NCBI RefSeq assembly: GCF_003031405.1
Contig: NZ_CP020469.1
Span: 2,914,001 to 2,978,000, forward strand
Length of the DNA: 64,000 nt
Direction: 5' to 3'
Source of the DNA: Halomonas sp. 'Soap Lake #6'
GTDB taxonomy: Bacteria > Pseudomonadota > Gammaproteobacteria > Pseudomonadales > Halomonadaceae
The stretch's first letter is position 1. Each line of letters begins with the position of its first letter. Both the position numbers and the translations under genes were made by a program. Below the pieces are notes generated by a model. That model ran no database searches, was not told where the DNA came from, and worked only from the letters and a program-made list of their open reading frames with translations. Below are positions 30,419-38,536 of the stretch, in pieces.

Positions 30419-31686
30419 GTTCACCCGTTTGGCACCCGTACGCCCACCTTAAAACCCAAGCCACCACTCCCAAAGTAGTTGGCGGCAGCGGTAGTCACTT
30501 TACCCTGGAAAATGGCGAGCGCTTATTAGATGCTACCTGCTCCTGGTGGTGCATGATTCACGGCTACAGCCACCCGCGTTTAGTGGCAGCAATTCGCGAG
30601 CAGGCAGGCGAGCTTTGTCATGTGATGCTAGGCGGTCTTACCCACGAGCCCGCGGATCAGCTAGCCCGCGAGCTGGTACGTATCACCCCCTCCGGGCTGA
30701 ACCATGTGTTCTACTCCGATAGCGGTTCAGTGGGTATGGAAGTCGCTATGAAAATGGCCTTGCAGTATCAGGTGCTTATCGGCCAGCCCGAAAAGCACAA
30801 GATGCTTTCGCTCATGAAGGCCTACCACGGCGATACCACTGGCTGTATGGCGGTATGCGATCCTGAAGAGGGCATGCATAGCTTGTTCGCCAGCTTACTG
30901 CCTCAGCATCACTTTGCCCCCGCTCCTACCGCGCCGTTCAACGCTACGCCGGAACAGGTAGCCAGCGACTTAGCAGCGCTACGCAAAGTATTAGTACAAC
31001 ATCACCACGAGATTGCCGCCCTGTTGATGGAACCACTGTTACAGGCTGCAGGCGGACTCAACATGACCTCGCCAGATTACCTGCGTGGCGCACGCGAGCT
31101 ATGCGATGAGTTTGGCGTATTACTGATTTTTGATGAAGTGGCCACTGGCTTTGGCCGTACCGGTAAGCTGTTTGCCGCCAACCATGCAGACGTTACCCCA
31201 GATATTATGGTGCTATCCAAGGGGCTAACCGGTGGTTACCTAGGCCATGCGGCAACACTTGCCACCGACCGCGTACATAGCGCTTTTATTGGCGATACGC
31301 CCCACCACGCCTTTATGCATGGCCCTACTTTTATGGGCAACCCGCTTGCCTGCCGTGTCGCGCTGGAAAGCCTGCGGGTCTTTGAGGAAGAGAATTATCT
31401 CGGCAAGATTGCCCAGTTAAATTACTTACTGAGTCGTGAGCTAATCGACGACGAGCAACTACGCTCCCACAGCAAGGTAGCCGATGTACGCGTACTCGGT
31501 GCCACTGCGGTCATTGAAGCCCACTCCGCGGAGACGCTTAAAGGCGTAGGCGACTTCGCCCGCCAGCGTGGTGTATGGCTGCGCCCCATTGGCCGCTGGC
31601 TGTATACCATGCCCGCCTACATCACCTCGGAAGCGGAGATGACGAAGGTTACCAACGTAATGAAGGCATGGTTTCTCGAACAGTAA
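30415..31686 (+). CDS. bioA: BioA, adenosylmethionine-8-amino-7-oxononanoate aminotransferase
   Basis: PLP aminotransferase that uses SAM as amino donor to make DAPA from KAPA. The 423-aa protein begins with the BioA-type HPYAHLKTQ and shows SWWCMIHGYSHPRL (about residues 42-55), the PLP aspartate in LLIFDEVATGFGRTGK (about 237-252), and the Schiff-base lysine in VLSKGLTGGYLG (about 266-277). It is the last gene of bioB-F-H-C-D-A, which thus encodes the whole pathway from malonyl-ACP. Its end lies 5 bases from the convergent sirtuin gene. Confidence 0.96.
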   Translation: MSSPVWHPYAHLKTQATTPKVVGGSGSHFTLENGERLLDATCSWWCMIHGYSHPRLVAAIREQAGELCHVMLGGLTHEPADQLARELVRITPSGLNHVFYSDSGSVGMEVAMKMALQYQVLIGQPEKHKMLSLMKAYHGDTTGCMAVCDPEEGMHSLFASLLPQHHFAPAPTAPFNATPEQVASDLAALRKVLVQHHHEIAALLMEPLLQAAGGLNMTSPDYLRGARELCDEFGVLLIFDEVATGFGRTGKLFAANHADVTPDIMVLSKGLTGGYLGHAATLATDRVHSAFIGDTPHHAFMHGPTFMGNPLACRVALESLRVFEEENYLGKIAQLNYLLSRELIDDEQLRSHSKVADVRVLGATAVIEAHSAETLKGVGDFARQRGVWLRPIGRWLYTMPAYITSEAEMTKVTNVMKAWFLEQ

Positions 31687-31691
31687 AAAGC

Positions 31692-32405
31692 TCAGGAAAG
31701 CAGCAGATTGCCCTGCTGCTTCCAGCGATTCACCAACGCAGGAACGCCCTCGCCTGCGGTGGTGTTAATCGCCAGCACACCCGGCGGTGTTAATGCATCA
31801 GCATCGGGGTCAACCAGCGCGCAAGGCGTATCATAGTCAATATAGTTCAGTAGCGACGCGGCCGGCATCACCGCCAGGGATGTGCCCACCACCAGCAAAA
31901 AATCCGCCTGACTGACAAGCTCGCAGGCATCTTCAAACAGCGGCACCGCCTCACCAAACCACACCACGTCTGGGCGCAGCTGGCTACCCTTATCACAAAT
32001 ATCCCCCAGTGCAATGCCACCCTTGGGTAGTGGATAACGCAACCGCGTATCCACAGATGAGCGCGCCTGCAAAATCTCGCCGTGCAAGTGCAACACATGA
32101 CGCGATCCTGCTCGTTCGTGCAAATCGTCAATGTTCTGGGTAATAACACTCACCTTAAAGCCATCTTTTTCCAGCGCTGCCAGCGCTTTATGGGCCGCAT
32201 TAGGTTTGGCTTTACGAATTTGCTCACGACGCTGGTTATAGAATGCTAATACACGCTCAGGGTCACGGCGCCAGCCCTCCGGCGTTGCTACCTCCTCTAT
32301 CGGATGCTCTTCCCATAGCCCATCGCTGGCGCGAAACGACCTGATACCACTTTCAACGCTAATCCCTGAGCCAGTAAAGACCACTAAGTGTGGTGGTGCT
32401 GTCAT
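31692..32405 (-). CDS. Sir2-family NAD-dependent deacylase lacking the zinc cysteines
   Basis: Sirtuin that removes acyl groups from lysines using NAD+. The 237-aa protein is CobB-like: TGSGISVESGIRSFR (about residues 11-25), GLWEEHPIEEVATPEGW, AFYNQRR with the Tyr/Arg pair linked to acidic acyl substrates, TQNIDDLHERAG and catalytic His in HLHGE, then QLRPDVVWFGE and GTSLAV. The usual four zinc cysteines between HLHGE and LRPDVVWFGE are absent; the segment has a single Cys (GDICDKGSQ). A zinc-free branch of sirtuins seems likely. It lies 34 bases after aceK on the same strand. Control of acetyl-CoA synthetase by CobB, together with AceK, would fit acetate metabolism. Confidence 0.88.
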   Translation of the reverse strand: MTAPPHLVVFTGSGISVESGIRSFRASDGLWEEHPIEEVATPEGWRRDPERVLAFYNQRREQIRKAKPNAAHKALAALEKDGFKVSVITQNIDDLHERAGSRHVLHLHGEILQARSSVDTRLRYPLPKGGIALGDICDKGSQLRPDVVWFGEAVPLFEDACELVSQADFLLVVGTSLAVMPAASLLNYIDYDTPCALVDPDADALTPPGVLAINTTAGEGVPALVNRWKQQGNLLLS

Positions 32406-32439
32406 AGTTGTCCTCGGTTAAGTCGCTGCTGATTGCGCC

Positions 32440-34206
32440 TTAATATACCAGTTGCCCTATCGTTCCCGCGAAGCGCTGCTTATTACGATAGGGGTAAACA
32501 TCAATTACCCGCCCATCGACAATTGCCTGCTGCAGCTCTAGCCAGTAGTCGGGGTCGAATAGCTCAGGATGCTGCTCCATAAATAGAGCGCGTAGCTCGG
32601 GATTGGCAAACATGAATGGCCCGAACTCCTCTGGAAAAATATCATTGGGGCCGATAGATAAACTCTCACCGCCACCCGCTTGAAAATCATTACCATAGGA
32701 CTTGGGAATATGCCGAAAACGGCACTCGGTGAGATAGCTCACCTCATCATAATCATAAAAGATCACTCGACCATGGCGGGTAACACCAAAGTTTTTCAGC
32801 AGCATGTCACCAGGAAAGATATTTGCCGCCGCCATCTGCTTAATGGCGTTGCCATAATCCTTGAGCACCATTACTCGCTCATTCGGACTGCACTGCTCCA
32901 GGTAAATATTTAGCGGGGTCATCATCCGCTCGGTATAGCAGTGCTTAATAATCACTTTGTCATCTTTGAGCGATACCGTTGAGGGTGCTACCTCTAGCAG
33001 ATGCTCCAAGCAGTCTGGTGCAAAGTGATCCTGGCGTACGATGAAGTTGGAAAACTCCTGAGTATCCGCCATACGGCCAACCCGATCGTGACGTTTTACC
33101 AATCGGTACTTCTCACGCACCACAGCGTGAGTGACCTCTTTGGCTGGATCGAACTTATCCTTAATGATTTTAAATACAGTGCGGAAGCTGGGTAGTACAA
33201 ATACTGCCATCACCATGCCACGCACACCTGGCGCAATCACAAACTGATCCTCACGTTTGGCCACCTGCAGGTTTAACGCTCGGAAAAATTCGGTTTTGCC
33301 ATGCTTAAAAAAACCGATCGCCGCATATAATTCGCCTTCGGGTTTATGGGGCATCAGCTGCTTTAAGTAGTAAACAAACTCCCCAGGCACCGGTACATCC
33401 ACCTGAAAATAGGCACGGGTGAACGAGAAAATAATTGAGACTTCATCGGTTTCGGTCAGCACTGTATCCAAATGTAGGCAAGGGTCACCGCCCTGCTGCT
33501 CGCCAAAGCCTTCGCCGTGCAGTATCGGTAACACTAGCGGCACCTGCTCACCACTCCCCAGAATACGGCCGACCAAATAAGCTCCTTTGTTGCGATAGAA
33601 GACACTTTTCAATAGTTCTAGCTGTGCATCCTCTGCCTGCCAAATGGCAGCAGGAAGTTGGGTTTCCAGCAGCTCTGCCCCTAGCGCAATATCGCGTGGG
33701 AGGTCGGCAAAGGGATTGTCAAACGGTGCCTCTTCAAGCGCCCACGCCAGTGCCGCTGACCAATCGCCGTTTACCGCATGTCTCCGACACAACTCAATGC
33801 CAGAGTGATGCGCAGCATCCTCCCGGGAGCTATATACAAACATCCAGTCGTTACGGATGTGTCTGTGGTGAAAAACCGAGCAGAACAGTGAGTTAAAAAA
33901 TGTCTCTGCCAGTTCATAATCAAGCCGCTGGCTGATCATCTGAGCGTAATGCTCCCGGCCCTCCCGCCAGGTTTCACAATACGCCAATACGTCATGGGCA
34001 AAGGTACGCTGCAAGCGTTCCAGCGTACCGCTCACTTTTTCTTCATAAAGATTTATCCGTGCCGCCGAAGCCTGCTGAGCTTCACGCCAGGCAGCATCTC
34101 GAAAGCGACGGCTAGCATCAACGGTGATCTGTTTAAAACGTGCACGGTACTCGTCAAACCCATGCAGGATAGTGGCTGCTAGTCGATATGCAGGGGAAAG
34201 TTTCAC
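32440..34206 (-). CDS. aceK: AceK, isocitrate dehydrogenase kinase/phosphatase
   Basis: Bifunctional enzyme that phosphorylates and dephosphorylates isocitrate dehydrogenase and so directs isocitrate into the glyoxylate bypass during growth on acetate-like carbon sources. The 588-aa length is typical. The N-terminal regulatory domain begins AATILHGFDEYRARF, and the kinase domain contains AIGFFKHGKTEFFR (ATP-binding lysine region), VMVLKDYGNAIKQMAAANIF, PGDMLLKNFGVTRHGRVIFY and DYDEVSYLTECRFR (catalytic loop and metal-binding DYD). aceA and aceB are not adjacent. The sirtuin gene follows on the same strand. Confidence 0.95.
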   Translation of the reverse strand: MKLSPAYRLAATILHGFDEYRARFKQITVDASRRFRDAAWREAQQASAARINLYEEKVSGTLERLQRTFAHDVLAYCETWREGREHYAQMISQRLDYELAETFFNSLFCSVFHHRHIRNDWMFVYSSREDAAHHSGIELCRRHAVNGDWSAALAWALEEAPFDNPFADLPRDIALGAELLETQLPAAIWQAEDAQLELLKSVFYRNKGAYLVGRILGSGEQVPLVLPILHGEGFGEQQGGDPCLHLDTVLTETDEVSIIFSFTRAYFQVDVPVPGEFVYYLKQLMPHKPEGELYAAIGFFKHGKTEFFRALNLQVAKREDQFVIAPGVRGMVMAVFVLPSFRTVFKIIKDKFDPAKEVTHAVVREKYRLVKRHDRVGRMADTQEFSNFIVRQDHFAPDCLEHLLEVAPSTVSLKDDKVIIKHCYTERMMTPLNIYLEQCSPNERVMVLKDYGNAIKQMAAANIFPGDMLLKNFGVTRHGRVIFYDYDEVSYLTECRFRHIPKSYGNDFQAGGGESLSIGPNDIFPEEFGPFMFANPELRALFMEQHPELFDPDYWLELQQAIVDGRVIDVYPYRNKQRFAGTIGQLVY

Positions 34207-34324
34207 GGGCAGGCCTCCTGATTATTTTTTCCAGCTTCGCGTAACGGGAAACTACATGCGAGAAGACCTTGGTGGGTAGCCAGCACTTTTTAGCAAGAGG
34301 ACACCCTGTTTTTAAGCGCTTGGG

Positions 34325-34360
34325 ACAAAAAAGCCTCTGCGCCTATTCGCGCAGAGGCTT
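34325..34360 (-). terminator. Rho-independent terminator after the ethanolamine permease gene
   Basis: A perfect 12-bp stem (34331-34342 with 34349-34360) and 6-base loop. Read on the minus strand it is followed by six T (the A run at 34325-34330), so it terminates the eutB-eutC-eat transcript. Confidence 0.85.
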
Positions 34361-34388
34361 CTCTCACTTGGCTACATCAGTGTTGTCG

Positions 34389-35828
34389 TTACAATTTAAC
34401 GGCAGATACTCCATCAGCAAGCACGCTATCGTCTAACTCTTCGGGCAAAGTGGTCACCAGTGCAAACTCTTCTTCAGCAGTTTTCGCCACTAGTTTGTTT
34501 TTGCTGTAAAGGAAGTAGTACGCCGCACCCGCAATAAATAGCACAAGGGTGTAGTTAAACGCGCGAGGATCGAAAGCATAAACCCCTGTGAGAGCAATAA
34601 TTGCCAGCACCAGAGCAACGGATGAGGTCACAATGCCACCTGGGGTTTTATAGGGGCGTGGCAGGTCTGGCTGCTTCAAGCGCAGCAGAATATGGCTTAG
34701 TGCCATTAGCGCATAAGAGATCGTTGCGCCCACTACCGCCATTGCTAACATCAAGTCACCTTCACCGCTTAACGAAGCTAAAAAGCCGAAAACCCCCGGC
34801 ACAATTAGCGCCAGATAGGGCACTTTACGCCCGCTGGTCAAGGACAGTTGCTTTGGCAAGTAGCCTGCGCGCGAGAGCGCAAACACAAGCCGGCTATAGC
34901 CGTAAATAATCGAGAAAAACGATGCTACTAGTCCAGCCAAGCCCAATATGTTTACCAATGTGGCAAGCGTTGGGTTGCCCGTCGCATTAAGTGCATCTAC
35001 TAGCGGCACACCACTTTGGCCAATCATCTCAGCGCCTGCAGCCCCTGCCAGCAGTACAACCACCAAAAGCGCGGTGAACAGTAGAAACAGCATCGCAGCA
35101 ATAATACCTTTGGGCATATCCCGTGCAGGATCTTTAGCCTCTTCCGCCGCCAGCGGCACACCCTCTACCGCCAAAAACAGCCACATACCGAATGGCAGTG
35201 CTGCCCAAATGCCGTACCAGCCATAGGGCATAAAGGTACTGGCACCCGCCGCGTCCGTAGGCGCAATATCAAATAAATTCGCAGAATCAAAATTGCCTAT
35301 CAGCGCCACCGCTGTCGCAAGAATTGCAAATACAGCCAAGCCGCTAATCACCATCATTACTTTTAGTGCTTCACCGACCCCCGCCAGGTGAATACCGATA
35401 AATACCGCATAGAACAGCAGATAAACCATCGGCCCGTTAATGCCCAGCAACGCTTCCACTGCCGAACCGATGAAAATCACAATGGCGGCAGGCGCAAGGG
35501 CGTACTCAATCAGTACTGCAAGTCCCGTTAAATAGCCACCCGTGGGGCCCATCGCTTGGCGGGCAAAGCTATAGCCACCACCGGCGGCTGGTATCGCCGC
35601 TGACATTTCCGCGAGTGAAAGCACCAGCGCCAGATACATGAGCGCCATTAAGCAGGCTGCAATGGCAAAGCCACCCCAGCCCGCTTCGGCAATCCCGAAA
35701 TTCCAACCAGCAAAGTCACCGGAAATTACGTAAGAAACCCCAAGCCCTGCCAATAATAGCCAGCCAGCGGTACCTTTACGTAGCTGGCGTTTGGCCAGAT
35801 ACGCTTGATCTACAGGAGGTTGTGTCAT
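34389..35828 (-). CDS. eat: Ethanolamine permease (amino acid permease superfamily)
   Basis: Inner-membrane APC-superfamily transporter that imports ethanolamine. I start it at 35828 (MTQPPVDQAYLAK, 479 aa); the frame is open to 35861 with a basic extension and no clear ribosome site. About twelve hydrophobic helices are visible. The N-terminal GVSYVISGDFAGWNFGI (about residues 31-47) and GGGYSFARQAMGPTGGYLTG (about 82-101) are characteristic of the ethanolamine branch. It lies directly downstream of eutBC on the same strand and has its own terminator. The context makes the substrate assignment strong. Confidence 0.92.
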   Translation of the reverse strand: MTQPPVDQAYLAKRQLRKGTAGWLLLAGLGVSYVISGDFAGWNFGIAEAGWGGFAIAACLMALMYLALVLSLAEMSAAIPAAGGGYSFARQAMGPTGGYLTGLAVLIEYALAPAAIVIFIGSAVEALLGINGPMVYLLFYAVFIGIHLAGVGEALKVMMVISGLAVFAILATAVALIGNFDSANLFDIAPTDAAGASTFMPYGWYGIWAALPFGMWLFLAVEGVPLAAEEAKDPARDMPKGIIAAMLFLLFTALLVVVLLAGAAGAEMIGQSGVPLVDALNATGNPTLATLVNILGLAGLVASFFSIIYGYSRLVFALSRAGYLPKQLSLTSGRKVPYLALIVPGVFGFLASLSGEGDLMLAMAVVGATISYALMALSHILLRLKQPDLPRPYKTPGGIVTSSVALVLAIIALTGVYAFDPRAFNYTLVLFIAGAAYYFLYSKNKLVAKTAEEEFALVTTLPEELDDSVLADGVSAVKL

Positions 35829-36021
35829 TTGTCTTGCCCTTTTCTTTAGTGTGGAACGCAATCGTTGTCAGCGGCGTGCTGAGGTGGGGCATTGGTTCCG
35901 TATTGTTGTTAGGAGCGTTGCAGTAAGTGTTGCTATTTATGTTTTTCTACTCATATGTTGTTGTTTGTGTCTTGTTATTTGTGTGTTGCGCTTAGCAGCT
36001 GAATGTCTAGCTGAATGTCTA

Positions 36022-36861
36022 TTAATCAGCCACCAGGAAATTCTGCGTTGAGCCGCCTGCTGCGCCTTCTAGTACGTTATCCTCGCTGCGGTCTTTCAGT
36101 TGGACGCCAGACAGTTTTCGTTGGCGAGCCTCTGCCAGCAGCAGCAATAACCGCCGAGCAGCCTCTTCTGGTTTCAGCCCTGCCGGGCGAACGTTAGAAA
36201 TACAGTTACGGCGGTCATCTTTTAGGCCCACTTCGGGTGCCCAGGTCATATACAGCCCAAGGCTATCTGGGGAACTTAGCCCTGGCCGCTCGCCAATCAT
36301 CACCAGCACTGCATCGGCGTTCAGTAACTCCCCCACCTCATCGCCAATAGCTACACGCCCCTGCTCCACTATCGTCAGCGGTGCCAGTTGCCACTCATTC
36401 TGGTCGTGGGCAAAAGCGCGATGCAGTGCCGTGAGAAACGGTGCGCTGTTCTGCTGTACTGCCAGCGCTGATAACCCATCAACAATGACCACGGCCAAGT
36501 CGCAGCGCTGGCCGCTTTCTGCGACCTGCTGTAACTGCTGCCGTGAGCCATCGTCTAAGCGGCGTCCATAGTCCGGCCGTTGCAGATACATGGCGCGATC
36601 TTCCGCTTGGCTGTGCAGACGAATAGGCGGCACACTCAGACTAAGTGTCTCGATTAACTCGCAGGCCAGTGCATCGCACTCAAGGGGGCAGTGAACCGCA
36701 TCTTGAGCCTGGGCATGGGCAAGCTGAAAGGCTAATAGCTGTTTGGTGGGCAAGCTGACACCCGCTCGGCCAAGCCCAATCCGGGCGTCGGTAAACGCCC
36801 TTAATCGCTCCCAAGGGTTGTCGATGACGATAGTTGGGGGAGGACTATTATCAGGCTTCAC
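36022..36861 (-). CDS. eutC: EutC, ethanolamine ammonia-lyase small subunit
   Basis: Small subunit of the adenosylcobalamin-dependent lyase that splits ethanolamine into acetaldehyde and ammonia. The 279-aa protein has the EutC landmarks ARIGLGRAGVSLPTKQLLAF, split over about residues 26-45; DLAVVIVDGLSALAVQ (about 141-156); VMIGERPGLSSPDSLGLYMT (about 197-216); and NCISNVRPAGLKPEEAA (about 227-243). It overlaps eutB by 11 bases, ensuring equal synthesis of the subunits. No microcompartment shell genes are present, so this is the simple cytosolic type. Confidence 0.95.
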   Translation of the reverse strand: MKPDNSPPPTIVIDNPWERLRAFTDARIGLGRAGVSLPTKQLLAFQLAHAQAQDAVHCPLECDALACELIETLSLSVPPIRLHSQAEDRAMYLQRPDYGRRLDDGSRQQLQQVAESGQRCDLAVVIVDGLSALAVQQNSAPFLTALHRAFAHDQNEWQLAPLTIVEQGRVAIGDEVGELLNADAVLVMIGERPGLSSPDSLGLYMTWAPEVGLKDDRRNCISNVRPAGLKPEEAARRLLLLLAEARQRKLSGVQLKDRSEDNVLEGAAGGSTQNFLVAD

Positions 36862-38266
36862 GGGAAGGCTCCTTCGGCAGGTGGCGCAGACTATTCGCGA
36901 AGGCAGCTGGTAGTTGGTCGTTTAATCGGTAAGCAGAAACATCTTGAAAAATCTGCATCTTCGCCAGCCACTCTTCGAACTCGGGGGCTGCTTTTAGGCC
37001 AAGCACACGCCTTGCGTAAAGCGCATCGTGGAAAGAGGTCGTTTGGTAGTTGAGCATGATGTCATCCGAGCCGGGGATGCCCATCACAAAGGTGCAGCCT
37101 GCCACGCCTAACAGTGTCAGCAGATTGTCCATATCGTTCTGATCGGCGCTAGCGTGGTTGGTATAACACACGTCACAGCCCATCGGCACACCTAGCAATT
37201 TTCCACAAAAGTGATCTTCCAAACCCGCTCGGGTAATCTCTTTGCCATCGTACAAATACTCAGGGCCAATAAATCCCACCACCGTATTCACCAGCAACGG
37301 ATTGAACTTACGCGCCACGGCGTAGGCTCGGGCTTCGCAAGTTTGTTGATCCAGACCATGGTGGGCGTCAGCGGAAAGTGAACTGCCCTGGCCGGTTTCG
37401 AAATACATTACATTGCGCCCAACCGTACCCCGATTCAGCGTCTGAGCGGCCGCCTCGGCTTCCGCCAAGGTGCTTAAATCAAAGCCAAAACTACGGTTGG
37501 TGGCTTCGGTACCACCGATGGATTGAAAGACGAGATCAACCGGCGCGCCCTGCTCAATCGCTTCTAGTGTGTTGGTAACATGGGTGAGCACACAGGACTG
37601 GGTGGGTATCTCGTACTTCTGGATGACATCATCCATCAGCCGCATCAGTTTGATGCTTTGGGCGACGTTGTCAGTAGCAGGGTTGATGCCAATCACTGCA
37701 TCCCCGCTGCCATACAGCAGACCATCCAGGATACTGGCGGCAATGCCAGTTACGTCATCAGTGGGATGATTAGGCTGCAGACGCGTCGATAGCCGCCCCG
37801 GCAAACCAATCGTATTGCGAAATGCAGTCGTCACTTGACACTTTTTGGCTACCAGCATCAAATCCTGATTGCGCATCAACTTGCTGACAGCCGCCGCCAT
37901 TTCAGGGGTAATGCCAGCACGAACAGCAGCTAACACATCGCTGGTCGCGTGGTCAGATAACAGCCAATTACGAAAGTCACCAACCGTTAGATGACGCAAC
38001 GGCGCAAAAGCGTTCGTATCATGGTCATCGATAATTAATCGCGTAATCTCATCTTGCTCGTAGGGAATCAGCACATCATTTAAAAATGTGGTGAGCGGCA
38101 GCTCCGCTAGCACCATTTGTGCCACTACCCGCTCTTCCGCAGATTCTGCAATCACGCCTGCTAACCGGTCCCCGGAGCGGGGCGGTGTCGCCTTAGCCAT
38201 CAACTCAGCCAAACCGTTAAAGCGATAGCGGCGGCTTCCCACAGTGGTGTGATAGGTCTGCGCCAT
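36851..38266 (-). CDS. eutB: EutB, ethanolamine ammonia-lyase large subunit
   Basis: Catalytic large subunit of the B12-dependent ethanolamine ammonia-lyase. The 471-aa protein shows AKATPPRSGDRLAGV (about residues 25-39), NPATDNVAQSIKLM with the substrate-contact region, YFETGQGSSLSADAHHGLDQ (about 285-304), ACPMGC-like LGVPMGCDVCYTNHASADQ (about 355-373) and MGIPGSDDIMLNYQTTSFHD near the C-terminus. The enzyme depends on adenosylcobalamin, so growth on ethanolamine needs B12. It is the first gene of eutB-eutC-eat and diverges from the regulator eutR. Confidence 0.96.
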   Translation of the reverse strand: MAQTYHTTVGSRRYRFNGLAELMAKATPPRSGDRLAGVIAESAEERVVAQMVLAELPLTTFLNDVLIPYEQDEITRLIIDDHDTNAFAPLRHLTVGDFRNWLLSDHATSDVLAAVRAGITPEMAAAVSKLMRNQDLMLVAKKCQVTTAFRNTIGLPGRLSTRLQPNHPTDDVTGIAASILDGLLYGSGDAVIGINPATDNVAQSIKLMRLMDDVIQKYEIPTQSCVLTHVTNTLEAIEQGAPVDLVFQSIGGTEATNRSFGFDLSTLAEAEAAAQTLNRGTVGRNVMYFETGQGSSLSADAHHGLDQQTCEARAYAVARKFNPLLVNTVVGFIGPEYLYDGKEITRAGLEDHFCGKLLGVPMGCDVCYTNHASADQNDMDNLLTLLGVAGCTFVMGIPGSDDIMLNYQTTSFHDALYARRVLGLKAAPEFEEWLAKMQIFQDVSAYRLNDQLPAAFANSLRHLPKEPSREA

Positions 38267-38285
38267 ATGACCTTCCTTTTTTATA

Positions 38286-38360
38286 TTTCAAAGCCGATTA
38301 TTTCAAAGCTAACTATTTAAAAAACAACTATGTCAAAGCTAACTATGTCAAATACAAGCG
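38286..38360. repeat. Five 15-bp tandem repeats in the eutB/eutR divergent region
   Basis: Five consecutive 15-base units starting 38286, 38301, 38316, 38331 and 38346, for example TTTCAAAGCTAACTA (38301) and TGTCAAAGCTAACTA (38331); the last unit is the most diverged. They occupy 20-94 bases upstream of eutB. Confidence 0.9.
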
Positions 38361-38378
38361 CACGGCATGCGCGTTGAG

Positions 38379-38397
38379 GAACAAAACTTGCTTGTTC
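38379..38397. promoter_or_regulatory. Inverted repeat in the eutB/eutR intergenic region
   Basis: GAACAA (38379-38384) and TTGTTC (38392-38397) with a 7-base spacer, flanked by GAG/CTC. It lies 113 bases from the eutB start and 139 bases from the eutR start. It is a candidate binding site for a dimeric regulator, with no proof of which one. Confidence 0.35.
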
Positions 38398-38536
38398 TCA
38401 CAATAGCGCTATCAATAGACGGGGAGTATCGAGTTTCGGCAAACCTGCCAAAATTATGAAAAACAAAATAAATACAGTGAATTAGCAACAAGTATGCGAC
38501 GTGATAGCGCCTTCATCACGCCCACTGGAGCTTCAG

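Noticed and set aside
31698..31721. 9-bp stem (AAGCAGCAG/CTGCTGCTT) at the bioA/sirtuin junction as a terminator
   Set aside because: It lies inside the sirtuin coding sequence and the T-rich stretch is separated from the stem, so the evidence is too weak.
36851..38266. Possible microcompartment-type eut operon
   Set aside because: Only eutB, eutC, a permease and eutR are present. No shell, EutD, EutE or EutG genes are seen on either side.
38286..38360. Repeat array considered as a CRISPR
   Set aside because: Units are directly adjacent with no spacers, only 15 bp long, and there are no cas genes in the window.
38267..38536. Cobalamin riboswitch searched for upstream of eutB and eutR
   Set aside because: No B12-box-like sequence or long structured leader is visible; the space is filled by repeats and a small dyad.
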